The notes: generated by a model not told the origin, from the letters alone. A DNA stretch of 64,000 nucleotides from Exiguobacterium sp. RIT594 (GCF_003339585.1 NZ_QPKF01000001.1:1302001-1366000); one strand, 5' to 3'; shown: positions 41,465 to 50,054, numbered from the stretch's first letter. Made by a program: numbers and translations.

Positions 41465-41571
41465 ACCCTTAATTTTCCACTATTTCAGAATAAACGGTAT
41501 TCTTTTCAATTTCCACTAATTGTTACATCATTTTTAGTATGATACGGTAAACGAAAGGAGGCTTCTTTCAT

Positions 41572-41886
41572 ATGGACTCATTTTTATCGGTTTGGTTGCC
41601 TTTGATCCTCTTGATCATGTTCTGGCAATCCGTATCTCAACAATTGGCAAAGCAACGAGTCGCGCAACAGCAACTTCTGCGCGAACTGACCCGGATTCAG
41701 GAACACCTCGGGATGACGGATGCCGCAAGCAGTCATACCGTACTCAATGAACAAATCCGTCAGCTTCTTGCTGATTATCAGACAGTCGAAGCCGTTAAAC
41801 TCGTTCGGGAAACGCTCGGTTACCCGTTGCTTGAAGCGAAACAATATGTCGATGCACTCAAAGAGAATTCGTCTGACAACCGTTAA
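41572..41886 (+). CDS. Small membrane protein with L7/L12-C-terminal-like segment
   Basis: 104 residues. Residues 5-20 are a membrane helix, followed by a heptad-like segment. Residues about 70-97 (EAVKLVRETLGYPLLEAKQYVDAL) resemble the C-terminal domain of ribosomal protein L7/L12, as in several Bacillota small proteins of unknown role. AAAGGAGG lies ten bases before the ATG. Followed by a hairpin shared with the convergent ABC operon. Confidence 0.75.
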   Translation: MDSFLSVWLPLILLIMFWQSVSQQLAKQRVAQQQLLRELTRIQEHLGMTDAASSHTVLNEQIRQLLADYQTVEAVKLVRETLGYPLLEAKQYVDALKENSSDNR

Positions 41887-41890
41887 ACCA

Positions 41891-41937
41891 ACCAAACAGG
41901 CAAGTCCTCCGTTTTTTCGGAAGACTTGCCTGTTGGT
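41891..41937. terminator. Hairpin between convergent genes
   Basis: Long stem ACCAA.CAGGCAAGTC.TCCG/CGGA.GACTTGCCTG.TTGGT with a T6 loop but no clear T tail on either side. Confidence 0.6.
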
Positions 41938-41941
41938 GTAT

Positions 41942-42574
41942 TCACCTGATGTGGTTCAACCCTCCTTCTTGAATGTGATACACCTCATCACACAGTAAAT
42001 CGATGTCTTGTTGCTGGTGACTCGTCAGGAAAATCGTCCGGCCTTCCTGCTTATATTGCACGAGTAATGTTCGGATTCGTTCAACACTATCGGCATCAAG
42101 GGCATTAAACGGTTCATCGAGCAGGAGTACCTGCTGGTTTTCCATGATGGCCTGAGCAATCCCGAGCTTCTGTTTCATCCCGAGCGAATATTGTTTGACC
42201 TTTTGCGTCAAGTTCGGCGCAAGTCCGACCTGTTCCATCGCCTTTCGGATTGTTGCATCATCAATTTTGTTTTGAATCCGGGCCAGCTCTTTTAAGTTTG
42301 AGAAGCCGTCGAGTTGACCGATGTAACCGGGACGTTCAATCAAAATCCCAAAGTCCTTCGGAAAACGGTTTTTTCCCGACAACCGGCGTCCGTCCACTTC
42401 GATCGTTCCTTCGTCCGGAAAGACGAATCCGCACAGCATCTTAAATAAAACGGACTTGCCGGAACCGTTGATGCCGGTTATGCCGTAAATCTTCCCCGCT
42501 TCAAATGATACGTTGACGTCATGAAACAATTCCTGTCCTTTATAACGCTTGCTGACATTCGTAAGTGTAATCAC
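41942..42574 (-). CDS. ABC transporter ATPase (PadR operon)
   Basis: A 210-residue short ATP-binding protein with Walker A GINGSGKS, signature YSLGMKQKLGIAQA (LSGGQ degenerated to YSLGM) and Walker B VLLLDEPFNALD. It resembles the ATPases of bacteriocin/peptide-export or immunity transporters. The start is GTG at 42574 with AGGGGG seven bases upstream. It is the last gene of a five-gene minus-strand operon (PadR regulator, prefix-domain protein, two membrane proteins, ATPase). Confidence 0.9.
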   Translation of the reverse strand: MITLTNVSKRYKGQELFHDVNVSFEAGKIYGITGINGSGKSVLFKMLCGFVFPDEGTIEVDGRRLSGKNRFPKDFGILIERPGYIGQLDGFSNLKELARIQNKIDDATIRKAMEQVGLAPNLTQKVKQYSLGMKQKLGIAQAIMENQQVLLLDEPFNALDADSVERIRTLLVQYKQEGRTIFLTSHQQQDIDLLCDEVYHIQEGGLNHIR

Positions 42575-42586
42575 TTGTTTTCCCCC

Positions 42587-44005
42587 TTAGTAAGTTGTCC
42601 GGATTTGCCTACGAAATGCGAGCTGAATCACGATCAAGACGAATAGACCGGTCAACACGAGTTGAATCGTGATGCTGACTGCCGAATGATCCAACAGCCG
42701 GACCGTCCCGTTCAAGCCAACCGGCATCCAGTCTTGTCGGACGAGCGGTAGCAGAGCGACCATCGCTCCCCCGATCCAGTACATACCTTGGACGGCTTCA
42801 CGCGTCCAGTACAACACGAGAAACAGAATCAGACCGTACACGATCAGTTGCAGGGAACCGTTGACGACCGTGTGATAAAGAAGCGTCGTGATCCGGACCG
42901 GCAGACTTTCCATCTCCGTCGTCCACTTCACCCCCCGAACAAACGCAAAGCCTGTCGCAAGTACAACCAGCCCTGTTGCTGTCAGGACTGCTGTCATGAT
43001 CAAGCGGCTAAATTGCCGTAAAAACCAGCGATTTAATGACTGATGCCGGATGATATGGTACATTCCCTGCTGAATGACATCCCGCTCGAACCGTTGGGTC
43101 AGTAAATAGGTGTAACCGAAAAACAGCACGGCATGATTCAAATAAGGCTGGAACGAAAAGTTCTCGGACGCTGTACCGCTGAATACCGCAATCAGATAGT
43201 CCCCATACGTCTGTCTCACCGGCTGCATCAAGAAAATCATTACACAACAAATGAGGTAGAGACTGGCTGCGCTGCCGCTTTGCGGCAACCGGATCGGCCG
43301 GTCAAGCAGTAACAATCCAGCGCCGATGACCAAAACACAACCTGTCCAAAAAGCATACGCCTGATATTCAAGCAAGGCGGCTAACGATAACAGGAAAAAC
43401 GGGCTTGGAAGTCCGATTTTAAAGGCAACCCCTGTCCCGAGAAACAAAAGGCTCGCAAGCAGGTATAACAGTTTCGGGCGCTTCGTCCACAGGTACACGA
43501 GACCAAGCAAGACATGAATCAGTAGTCCACCCGTTAACAAAAAGCCGAGTTGCAACAGGTGGGCAATGAGCGGCGGAAGATCAAAAAACAGCGAATCTTT
43601 TGAGACATAAAAGACTTGTTCCGTCCGTGCCGCAAGACTCCAGACGGACGCGGACGGTGCTTGCAACGTGAATATATATCCGACCGCTCCATACAGCAAT
43701 AGGCCTGTTCCCCAGACTTTCGCAAACCGTCCCGTACTATGTAATAATGCCGATCGCGAATCACGAAAGCGGATTAACCGGTTTTCCGTTAAATCTGCTC
43801 GGATTCGGATAATCGACAACACCAGGACAAGCAACAGCACATCGTAAATCAGCAGATACGTATTCATCGTCACCGCTGTCAGCAGATCCCATTGGTTGAA
43901 GACAATACCGTGTCCAAGTGCCTCCTGCTGATCGTAATACATCCAAATACAGGCGAAGACCGTCACTTGAAGCCAGGCAAGCGTATAGCCAATCCGGTTC
44001 ACCAT
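42587..44005 (-). CDS. Multi-pass membrane protein, ABC-permease-like (PadR operon)
   Basis: About 472 residues and 11-12 hydrophobic helices; no soluble domain of note. Its place between a 252-aa permease-like protein and the ATPase makes it a likely membrane subunit of the same ABC system, as in lantibiotic-type ABC-2 sets. The start is unsure: ATGs at 44011 and 44005 both overlap the upstream stop (43999), which implies translational coupling. A longer frame up to 44089 has no ribosome site. Confidence 0.75.
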   Translation of the reverse strand: MVNRIGYTLAWLQVTVFACIWMYYDQQEALGHGIVFNQWDLLTAVTMNTYLLIYDVLLLVLVLSIIRIRADLTENRLIRFRDSRSALLHSTGRFAKVWGTGLLLYGAVGYIFTLQAPSASVWSLAARTEQVFYVSKDSLFFDLPPLIAHLLQLGFLLTGGLLIHVLLGLVYLWTKRPKLLYLLASLLFLGTGVAFKIGLPSPFFLLSLAALLEYQAYAFWTGCVLVIGAGLLLLDRPIRLPQSGSAASLYLICCVMIFLMQPVRQTYGDYLIAVFSGTASENFSFQPYLNHAVLFFGYTYLLTQRFERDVIQQGMYHIIRHQSLNRWFLRQFSRLIMTAVLTATGLVVLATGFAFVRGVKWTTEMESLPVRITTLLYHTVVNGSLQLIVYGLILFLVLYWTREAVQGMYWIGGAMVALLPLVRQDWMPVGLNGTVRLLDHSAVSITIQLVLTGLFVLIVIQLAFRRQIRTTY

Positions 44006-44757
44006 TCCCATTCCGTCCGCTTTTGTCCGGTGATAATCAAGCCAAGCAGAAACAGACCCAGCAGGCTGAACGGGACCAAAACCGTCCATAACGGCATCGC
44101 AATGATGTTAAACGGAAAAATCGTACTGATCGGCGAAAATTGAGGCGCACTGAACAGTCCTGCCGTAAAATTCAATAGATGATAAAACAAAAAGGGAAGG
44201 CCGACGGCGAGCAACAAATTCCCGGACAAAACCAGCAACAGGTAAGCAATCGTGGCGTACAGTGCCGCGTTTAGTCCAATCCAGAGTGCATAGACCAGCA
44301 TATATATCCCGTCGGTCCGGAACACTTGCGTGAAGGTCGTCAACGATTCCGGTCCCTGTTCATATGTCATCCAGTGCAAGTTCGGCTCTACGAACCGTAA
44401 AAACAGCATCCAGGCAATCATCGTCACAAAAAAGATGGTGAAGACAATCAGAGCATTCACGATTCCTTTGGCAACCAGATATTGTCCGAGAGCAACCCGC
44501 GTCCGGGCATACCAGATGAACTGATGGTCGATTTCACGGGCGACTGTCGGCAGATACACTAGACAGCAGAGTAACGGAAACGCGACGGCGACAATCACGC
44601 CGGCCGACTCTTCGAAAACGCCCTGCCAGGATGTGAAGACATAACCCGTCCGGACCTGTTTGAATTGCAGCAGGATGATGAGCGGTACAAGCAACGCCAT
44701 CAACAGGGTCCGGCGTGTACCGCTTCGTTTGAATTCTGTCCAAATGATCATTTGCAA
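43999..44757 (-). CDS. ABC-2-like permease (PadR operon)
   Basis: A 252-residue protein with six membrane helices and a basic start, of ABC-2 permease layout (helices about 17-35, 50-72, 98-120, 150-175, 180-200, 222-243). The start is TTG at 44757 with GGAGG eight bases upstream; the ATG two codons later has spacing 14. It ends in an overlap with the next gene. Likely one of two membrane subunits served by the ATPase at 41942-42574. Confidence 0.78.
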   Translation of the reverse strand: MQMIIWTEFKRSGTRRTLLMALLVPLIILLQFKQVRTGYVFTSWQGVFEESAGVIVAVAFPLLCCLVYLPTVAREIDHQFIWYARTRVALGQYLVAKGIVNALIVFTIFFVTMIAWMLFLRFVEPNLHWMTYEQGPESLTTFTQVFRTDGIYMLVYALWIGLNAALYATIAYLLLVLSGNLLLAVGLPFLFYHLLNFTAGLFSAPQFSPISTIFPFNIIAMPLWTVLVPFSLLGLFLLGLIITGQKRTEWEW

Positions 44758-44775
44758 TGGTTTCTCCTCCTTTGG

Positions 44776-45531
44776 TCAGGACCGCTTTTTTGTCAGATAA
44801 TACAGCAAAATACTGAGCGCCGGAATCATGATCGATATGACTCCTGTCGTCCGTGACAACCGGTCCGTCCGGTAACGTTGAATGATGATCCAAATCGTAA
44901 ACAGGACATGTGCCGCCGTTAATCCGAGTAATGCAAGCGCGAGGCCGATGACGACGGTATCAATCATATCCAGTTCAACACTCCAGCTTCCATCCGGTGA
45001 TCCGCTCGCAAGCGATGAAATGAACGGTCGGAAGGCCGACGGGACATGTTGTTCGTAACGTTGTTCGAGCGCCATCCGTTCCCCGTCTGTTGACGTACTG
45101 TAGATTCGGGCACCCGTGACACTCCATTCTTCCTCCACCACCGTCTTCAGCGGTGCAGCATCCGTCGTCTGCCACTCTTCCCCCAATTCGTATGGAATAC
45201 CTCGTTCCATCACATCCGACATACTTCGCGCCATGAAACCACCGGAGCCGAACAGCAGACTGACAATCATCACAATGATACCGGCCAACAAAATGCGTTT
45301 CGCAAATAGCTTTTGAACGAGTTGCAATTCCTGAATCAGGGCTTTCGACTGTTCTTCGCCGCCAAAGCGATTGATGGCCATTTTAATCGCCGCCTGTTCC
45401 GAGTAGCCGTCAAAGACCAGCTCGGCGACAGCTTCTTCCAAATGTTGACGCGTCTCGTCTTTTAGTTCCTTTGTTTCCGACAAATCCGGATCAGCCGAAC
45501 GGTACAGCCGGTCCACATATTCATTGATCAT
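44776..45531 (-). CDS. Permease-prefix-domain-1-like membrane protein (PadR operon)
   Basis: 251 residues. The first ~70 form the charged helical domain common at the start of PadR-associated permeases (permease prefix domain 1/DUF1700-like: LKDETRQHLEEAVAELVFDGYSEQAAIKMAINRFG). A membrane helix follows (about 78-98), an extracytoplasmic part (about 100-185), and two C-terminal helices. Its start overlaps the end of the PadR gene by 11 bp. Such proteins commonly pair with PadR regulators and appear to control or assist the exporter. Confidence 0.82.
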   Translation of the reverse strand: MINEYVDRLYRSADPDLSETKELKDETRQHLEEAVAELVFDGYSEQAAIKMAINRFGGEEQSKALIQELQLVQKLFAKRILLAGIIVMIVSLLFGSGGFMARSMSDVMERGIPYELGEEWQTTDAAPLKTVVEEEWSVTGARIYSTSTDGERMALEQRYEQHVPSAFRPFISSLASGSPDGSWSVELDMIDTVVIGLALALLGLTAAHVLFTIWIIIQRYRTDRLSRTTGVISIMIPALSILLYYLTKKRS

Positions 45532-45865
45532 CCGTGTCCCCTCCTAAAAATTGATTCATTAATCGTTTGACGACCTGCCACTCCTGCCGCTTCGTCTGTA
45601 ATAACGTTTGTCCGGCATCTGTCAGGTGGTAATACTTGCGGCGTGCTCCCCCGGCTGCCTCATCACTCCAATAGGACAGGACGGCTTCTTTCTTTTCGAG
45701 CCGTTTCAGCGACAGATAAAGTGTTCCTTCTTTCAGTTCGAAGGCATCAGCACTTTTTTCGCGGACTTCTTTGGCAATTTCATATCCGTACCGATCTTTA
45801 TCGACCAATAGAGCCAATATCAAGGTGTCGATATGCCCTTTTAACAACTCTTTATCAATTCCCAT
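45521..45865 (-). CDS. PadR-family transcriptional regulator
   Basis: A 114-residue winged-helix regulator with the PadR signature LKGHIDTLILALLVDKDRYGYEIAKEVREKS and LKEGTLYLSLKRLEKK. It lacks the long C-terminal domain, so it belongs to the short PadR-s2 group. GGTGGGAG precedes the ATG at 45865. It heads the ABC operon; repeats of AATGTA and a 13-bp palindrome upstream are the probable operators. Confidence 0.93.
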   Translation of the reverse strand: MGIDKELLKGHIDTLILALLVDKDRYGYEIAKEVREKSADAFELKEGTLYLSLKRLEKKEAVLSYWSDEAAGGARRKYYHLTDAGQTLLQTKRQEWQVVKRLMNQFLGGDTDDQ

Positions 45866-45882
45866 CTTCTCCCACCACCTCT

Positions 45883-45923
45883 TACATACAATGTAAAACA
45901 ATGTACTCTATAATGCAATGTAC
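45883..45923. promoter_or_regulatory. PadR operator region
   Basis: Palindrome TACATACAATGTA (45883-45895) plus copies of AATGTA at 45890, 45900 and 45917. PadR operators commonly contain ATGT..ACAT arms. TATAGA/TATAAT-like sequences lie among them on the minus strand. Confidence 0.5.
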
Positions 45924-45948
45924 TTAAACAAAAAAATATTTAGTTAGC

Positions 45949-45981
45949 AAAAGGGCGGTGGATTGATTCCATCACCCTTTT
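45949..45981. terminator. Hairpin upstream of the padR operon
   Basis: Stem AAAAGGG.GGTGGAT/ATTCCATC.CCCTTTT with short loop. It insulates the padR operon from the convergently arranged module at 46046. Confidence 0.5.
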
Positions 45982-46016
45982 GTCGATTCGGTCCTCTAGC
46001 CAAAATCCTTATATAT

Positions 46017-46037
46017 AAAATGGCTTCCGCCATTTTT
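46017..46037 (-). terminator. Small terminator of the 141-aa gene
   Basis: Stem AAAATGGC/GCCATTTT with loop TTCC; A and T runs on both sides, nine bases past the stop. Confidence 0.6.
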
Positions 46038-46045
46038 ATTCAGCG

Positions 46046-46471
46046 TTAGTCTGATTCAAATTTCTGAATCAATTGATCGACCTGGCGAACAAACGGCAGG
46101 ATATCTTTCTCATCCGTCATAATTCGGTGTAGTACTTCTTTTCCTTCAATATACAAATAAGCATGATGACGATTTGAGGTTGTTTCTTTCGTCAAACAAG
46201 CGGTTAAAAGATGATTCGAATGGTGTAGTGTATGTGCAGCTAAATGAATCAATTCCTTCGTTAACACTTCCCTTGCTTCATCCGTCGCCTCTTCCTCGAA
46301 CAAACGGACAAGGGGTTCTAACAATTGAGCTTTGGTTGTAGACCGCAACTGTGCGTATCGAATCTCCACCGTTATGTTTTCAGCCGGCTCTTTCTTCTCG
46401 ACAAGAAATAAGGGAGGTCTGATTATGGTCTTGATAACGGATGTGAATGTGTCGATGGTGATCTCAGACAT
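46046..46471 (-). CDS. Rrf2-associated hypothetical protein, copy A
   Basis: A 141-residue cytoplasmic helical protein of unknown function. It is a paralogue of the protein at 53173-53583: both open with MSEI-ID, contain I-PP-FL, V/L-E-V/I-RY, EE-RE-L--EL--AA-T--HS--L and end in a similar R-VD stretch. Both lie directly downstream of a nearly identical Rrf2-type gene. This copy is rich in His in the middle (AAHTLHHSNHLL), which might bind metal, but copy B lacks most of these. ATG at 46471 with GAAAGGAG upstream. Confidence 0.8.
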   Translation of the reverse strand: MSEITIDTFTSVIKTIIRPPLFLVEKKEPAENITVEIRYAQLRSTTKAQLLEPLVRLFEEEATDEAREVLTKELIHLAAHTLHHSNHLLTACLTKETTSNRHHAYLYIEGKEVLHRIMTDEKDILPFVRQVDQLIQKFESD

Positions 46472-46619
46472 TCTGGAAACTCCTTTCTGACAGAATTCAA
46501 GTTATGATTATTCCGGATGAGGACATCAAACGAAAGAAATCACTTTAGTTCCATGTTTTCATCCGAAATCAAGTATACCATTTACCGGTTTTAAGATGGA
46601 ATTTTGTCTCCTTTTTTAA

Positions 46620-46662
46620 TAAAAAAACACGCTACAGATTTTTACCAATCCGTAACGTGTTT
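46620..46662 (-). terminator. Terminator of rrf2 copy A
   Basis: Stem AAAACACG..AC.GATT/AATC.GT..CGTGTTTT, followed on the minus strand by seven T. Confidence 0.85.
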
Positions 46663-46685
46663 TAAACTAATTTTCTTCCATTCTC

Positions 46686-47078
46686 TTAATTCACCTGAAT
46701 CAAATCCTGTAACGAATATGCTTTTAACGCTTCCGAAAATTGGAGAAACGCATAATCAAACGCTTCTTTCATATTTTCCAGATTTTCATCTTCATGGATT
46801 TCAGGAAAACTTTCAAGATACGAGACTTTTTCAAAAAGTTGTACGATTTCACCTAATGTAATCTCTGACGGATCTTTCGCCAGCTTAAAACCGCCATTAC
46901 GTCCTTGATAGGAATTGATGAGTCCGAATTTGCTTAGTGCATGAACAATCTTCATCAAATGATTTTTCGAGATATCGTAATAGTCGGCGACTTCTTGAAT
47001 TTGAACGAGTCGAGTTGGGTGAAGAGTCGTAAACAATAGTACTCGAATCGCATAATCCGTTGATCGAGTCATTTTCAT
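46686..47078 (-). CDS. Rrf2-family regulator without cysteines, copy A
   Basis: A 130-residue winged-helix regulator of the Rrf2/NsrR/IscR type: TDYAIRVLL..., ISKNHLMKIVHALSKFGLINSYQGRNGGFKLAKDPSEITLGEIV. In NsrR and IscR three Cys in the next segment bind an Fe-S cluster; here that segment (about 85-105) has no Cys, and the protein has none at all, so it cannot bind such a cluster in the usual way. ATG at 47078 with TAGGTG six bases upstream; a GTG three codons earlier is less likely. Copy B at 53815 is nearly identical in its DNA-binding half. The partner gene lies downstream. Confidence 0.9.
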   Translation of the reverse strand: MKMTRSTDYAIRVLLFTTLHPTRLVQIQEVADYYDISKNHLMKIVHALSKFGLINSYQGRNGGFKLAKDPSEITLGEIVQLFEKVSYLESFPEIHEDENLENMKEAFDYAFLQFSEALKAYSLQDLIQVN

Positions 47079-47249
47079 TATTTTCACCTACTTTGCTCTC
47101 TATACCGTTTATAGTACCGAAAAAAAGATACAAGATATAGTTTTAAGCGTTTCGGAATATGTCGATTTTTTTTACGAAAGATGTTTCCCGAAAACATGTA
47201 CAGGAAATATTGGATATATGCAGAACGTTTTTGGAAGGAGCTCTGGCAG

Positions 47250-47543
47250 ATGAAATTTTTAAGCGGTTCGGAATTTTTAACATTTATCGAAAAACAATTT
47301 TCGAAAGAACGGTATCGCATTGTTTCGACCTATTTGACGGCTAATTCAGCTAAAATCTCTATTTTCCAACTGGATTTTTCAGAAGAGCGGATCATGGATA
47401 TTGAATACTTATTATTTTTGCCGACGCTCGAGAAACGGATTTTCATTCGAGGCGTCCGACATTCGTCTAATTTTCAGTTTTTCTTGAAAAGCTTTGAATC
47501 GCTGGATGAATTAGTCGGACCGATCCGTCAGTTAAAAAAATAA
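47250..47543 (+). CDS. Hypothetical protein, 97 aa
   Basis: A small cytoplasmic protein, beta-rich in the middle (KISIFQLDFSEERIMDIEYLLFLP) and basic. Not recognised. The ATG at 47250 is chosen because GGAAGGAG lies nine bases upstream; longer in-frame starts have none. It is divergent from rrf2 copy A, and the shared 170-bp region has CATGTTTTC/AAACAT half-sites related to the 23-bp dyad, so it may belong to the same regulon. Confidence 0.7.
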   Translation: MKFLSGSEFLTFIEKQFSKERYRIVSTYLTANSAKISIFQLDFSEERIMDIEYLLFLPTLEKRIFIRGVRHSSNFQFFLKSFESLDELVGPIRQLKK

Positions 47544-47570
47544 ACTCTTGTCTTTTGCGTCTTTGTTCCT

Positions 47571-47593
47571 GTCAGTCAAAAATTTTGACTGAC
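47571..47593. terminator. Perfect 23-bp palindrome
   Basis: Arms GTCAGTCAAAA and TTTTGACTGAC around a single A. It lies 27 bp after the 97-aa gene and could be its terminator (no T tail beyond the stem) or a dimeric operator for the downstream kinase gene. Confidence 0.45.
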
Positions 47594-47627
47594 GTTCAGT
47601 TGATGAATCAGGTCACAACCTCCCTAT

Positions 47628-47650
47628 AACATGTATAATCATAGTATGTT
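47628..47650. promoter_or_regulatory. 23-bp dyad, kinase promoter
   Basis: AACATGTA, seven bases (TAATCAT), AGTATGTT. It overlaps a TATAAT -10 (47634-47639) of the sensor kinase gene. Related dyads of the same length are at 51086, 53140 and 53659. Confidence 0.5.
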
Positions 47651-47656
47651 ATTTAA

Positions 47657-47706
47657 ACAGTGATCTTCATGCGGGACATGAATCGCATGTCTCTCCTGCT
47701 CACTGT
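47657..47706 (+). promoter_or_regulatory. Leader hairpin of the kinase mRNA
   Basis: ACAGTGA (47657-47663) pairs with TCACTGT (47700-47706), and CATGCG (47668-47673) pairs with CGCATG (47684-47689) inside. It stands directly before the ribosome site and could stabilise the mRNA or adjust translation. Confidence 0.4.
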
Positions 47707-47717
47707 AGAAAGAGGTT

Positions 47718-50054
47718 ATGATGAAATGGCTGTCTCGTAAAATCACCCGAACCTTTTCAGGTCTACTTATATTGATTTTTTTGATTTTAGTTTGCATCAT
47801 GACTGGTGCATACTTTTATTCCATTCAACAACTCGAACAAAATAATGCCATGCTGTTACGCCTGACGAATCAAAAAACTGCAGCGCGTCAAATCTGGAAT
47901 GACTTGCAGGAAACGAATATTGAAATTCAAGAAGCATTATTATTAAAAACCCCGGCTGTTCCCAGATTGTCCAGTGATTTAACGCGGACAAAACGTGAGC
48001 TCGAGCGTTTGGGACACGATTATCCGTCCGAAGAGACTAACTCTTATCTGCAAACCTCGTCAACATTGATCGACTATTACGAAAAAATCCTGATCCCTTT
48101 GACAAAACATCCGCAATCTTCTCGCTATACGGACGATACCGCTATGCGACGGATGCTAAAGGATGTAGACCTGGACGTCCCGTTACAATCGACTTCAAGC
48201 AGAACAGAACGTGCTTCCCTGAATACGATGTATTTTTTTTCAAAAAACCGCCAGGCAGCCGATCAGTACATTTCTTCCGTTCATTCGCTGGAAAAACAGG
48301 CGCAGCAGAAGCTGGCTGATCAGATGCGGACAACGCTGTGGGGTACACTGACAGTTCTCAGTGCAGTCTTTTTCCTACTGAACAGTTGGACATTCCGGTT
48401 TATGCAACAATTGACGGATGATCTCGTCCGTTTGGTCAAACAAACGAAAAATCCGTACACTTTTTCCGCTGTCCCAGTAATTAAACGACAGGATGAGATT
48501 GGTGTTCTGGGAAAGGCCATGCGTAATATGATGACGATGCTTGCTTTTCAGCAATCGGAGACTCAGACGGTCAATCACCAATTGTCACACCGCAATCGGG
48601 AACTTTTCAATAGTCTGCAGGAAAAACAACGGACGGAAACTCAGTTACAGTTACAGACTGATTTTGCACGCCGCTTACTCGAATATGATTCGCTTTCGTG
48701 TCTGAATGGATTACTGCAAGATCTCGCCCATTCTTTCGGATTATCCGAATTAAAATTAACGATGATTGCGAGTCAGGAGGAAATCATTTACCGGTCTCCC
48801 CGTCCTGTCGAGAAAAGCCGGCACTCCATCGTCCGGACCGTTCCGTTGCTGAATTCCCGTGAACCGGAACCGTTTGCCTTGTTGACGTTTGAGGATTCAG
48901 CCGGAGATGCTTATAAGAAACTGTCGGCGTTGAGTGATATTCTTTCGCTCGGAATATTACGCATGGAACACATGCGGACGTTAAACGAAGACAAACAGCA
49001 CGTACAACGGATTTTAGAGAGTCTGCGTGAAGCTGTCATCTACGTCAATTTCCCGGACTCCCGACTCATCCATAACGGAACACTCGTGACGATGTTTCCC
49101 GAGTTACATGATTTGCCGGATTCGTTGCATGAGGTTGAATCCATCCTGGATATTTTCCGCCGGGTATTCATCGTTGAAGAACAGCTGATTGATTATGTGA
49201 CGCAATTAAAACTTCATTTGGCAAGTGGCCATGCCATGGAGGCACAAGACTTTGAAGTTAATGGAAATCGTCATATTCGTCTTTATACGGAATTTCTTCC
49301 GGACAAGAAGGGCATCATTTTTGTATTAAGTGAGCGGACAGCTGAAGTGGAAGCGATTCAAAACGAACATGCCTTTATCTCGATGATTTCGCATGAGCTC
49401 CGGACACCGCTCGCTTCGATTGAAGGATTTAGCGAACTGATGATCCAACGGAGTTTATCAAACGATAAACAATTAAAATATTTAAAGACCGTCCACAGTG
49501 AAGCACAACGTTTAGGTAAACTGGTCACTGCCTTTTTAGACTATCAACGCCTGAGTCGCCAAAAGGAAGTGTATCTGTTTGAGTCCTTTGATATCTCGGC
49601 TTTGGTACAGGAAGTGGCGGACTGGATGAATATCTCAATCCCGTCCCATCAGGTCAAGTTTGATACGACGCACATGACTTGCCTGATTGAAGCTGACCGT
49701 GAAAAAATCCGGCAACTGCTGACGAATCTGCTAGGAAATGCCATCAAGTACTCGCCGTCGGATCCGCAAGTCGATGTTCTGCTGGACTGCAGTGAGGAAG
49801 AAGTTGTGCTGACTATCAGCGATAACGGTCTTGGAATTCCACAAGAAGATCTGCCTCACCTGTTTGATTCGTTTTACCGTGTGGAGCGTCAAGAGCATAA
49901 GCAGATTAAAGGAACCGGACTCGGACTGCTGATCTGTAAAGAAATTGTCGAAGCCCATCAAGGGCAAATTTCTGTTTCTTCCGAATTAGGTGCCGGTACC
50001 GATTTTCTAGTCCGGTTCCCCATCCGGCAACAGACGGAAAAAGAACTAAACTGA
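47718..50054 (+). CDS. Orphan sensor histidine kinase
   Basis: A 778-residue membrane histidine kinase. TM1 about 14-34, extracytoplasmic domain about 35-205, TM2 about 206-225, HAMP-like segment about 226-280, coiled coil about 285-320, GAF-like domain about 320-425 and PAS-like domain about 430-550. The phosphoacceptor is His559 in SHELRTPLAS; the ATPase domain has N684 (LLGNAIKYS), SDNGLGIP (702) and GTGLGLLI (732). No response-regulator gene lies nearby, so it is an orphan or signals to a distant partner. The first ATG (47718) is only two bases from AGAGG; the next (47721) is better spaced. Two small genes follow at short distance. Confidence 0.92.
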   Translation: MMKWLSRKITRTFSGLLILIFLILVCIMTGAYFYSIQQLEQNNAMLLRLTNQKTAARQIWNDLQETNIEIQEALLLKTPAVPRLSSDLTRTKRELERLGHDYPSEETNSYLQTSSTLIDYYEKILIPLTKHPQSSRYTDDTAMRRMLKDVDLDVPLQSTSSRTERASLNTMYFFSKNRQAADQYISSVHSLEKQAQQKLADQMRTTLWGTLTVLSAVFFLLNSWTFRFMQQLTDDLVRLVKQTKNPYTFSAVPVIKRQDEIGVLGKAMRNMMTMLAFQQSETQTVNHQLSHRNRELFNSLQEKQRTETQLQLQTDFARRLLEYDSLSCLNGLLQDLAHSFGLSELKLTMIASQEEIIYRSPRPVEKSRHSIVRTVPLLNSREPEPFALLTFEDSAGDAYKKLSALSDILSLGILRMEHMRTLNEDKQHVQRILESLREAVIYVNFPDSRLIHNGTLVTMFPELHDLPDSLHEVESILDIFRRVFIVEEQLIDYVTQLKLHLASGHAMEAQDFEVNGNRHIRLYTEFLPDKKGIIFVLSERTAEVEAIQNEHAFISMISHELRTPLASIEGFSELMIQRSLSNDKQLKYLKTVHSEAQRLGKLVTAFLDYQRLSRQKEVYLFESFDISALVQEVADWMNISIPSHQVKFDTTHMTCLIEADREKIRQLLTNLLGNAIKYSPSDPQVDVLLDCSEEEVVLTISDNGLGIPQEDLPHLFDSFYRVERQEHKQIKGTGLGLLICKEIVEAHQGQISVSSELGAGTDFLVRFPIRQQTEKELN

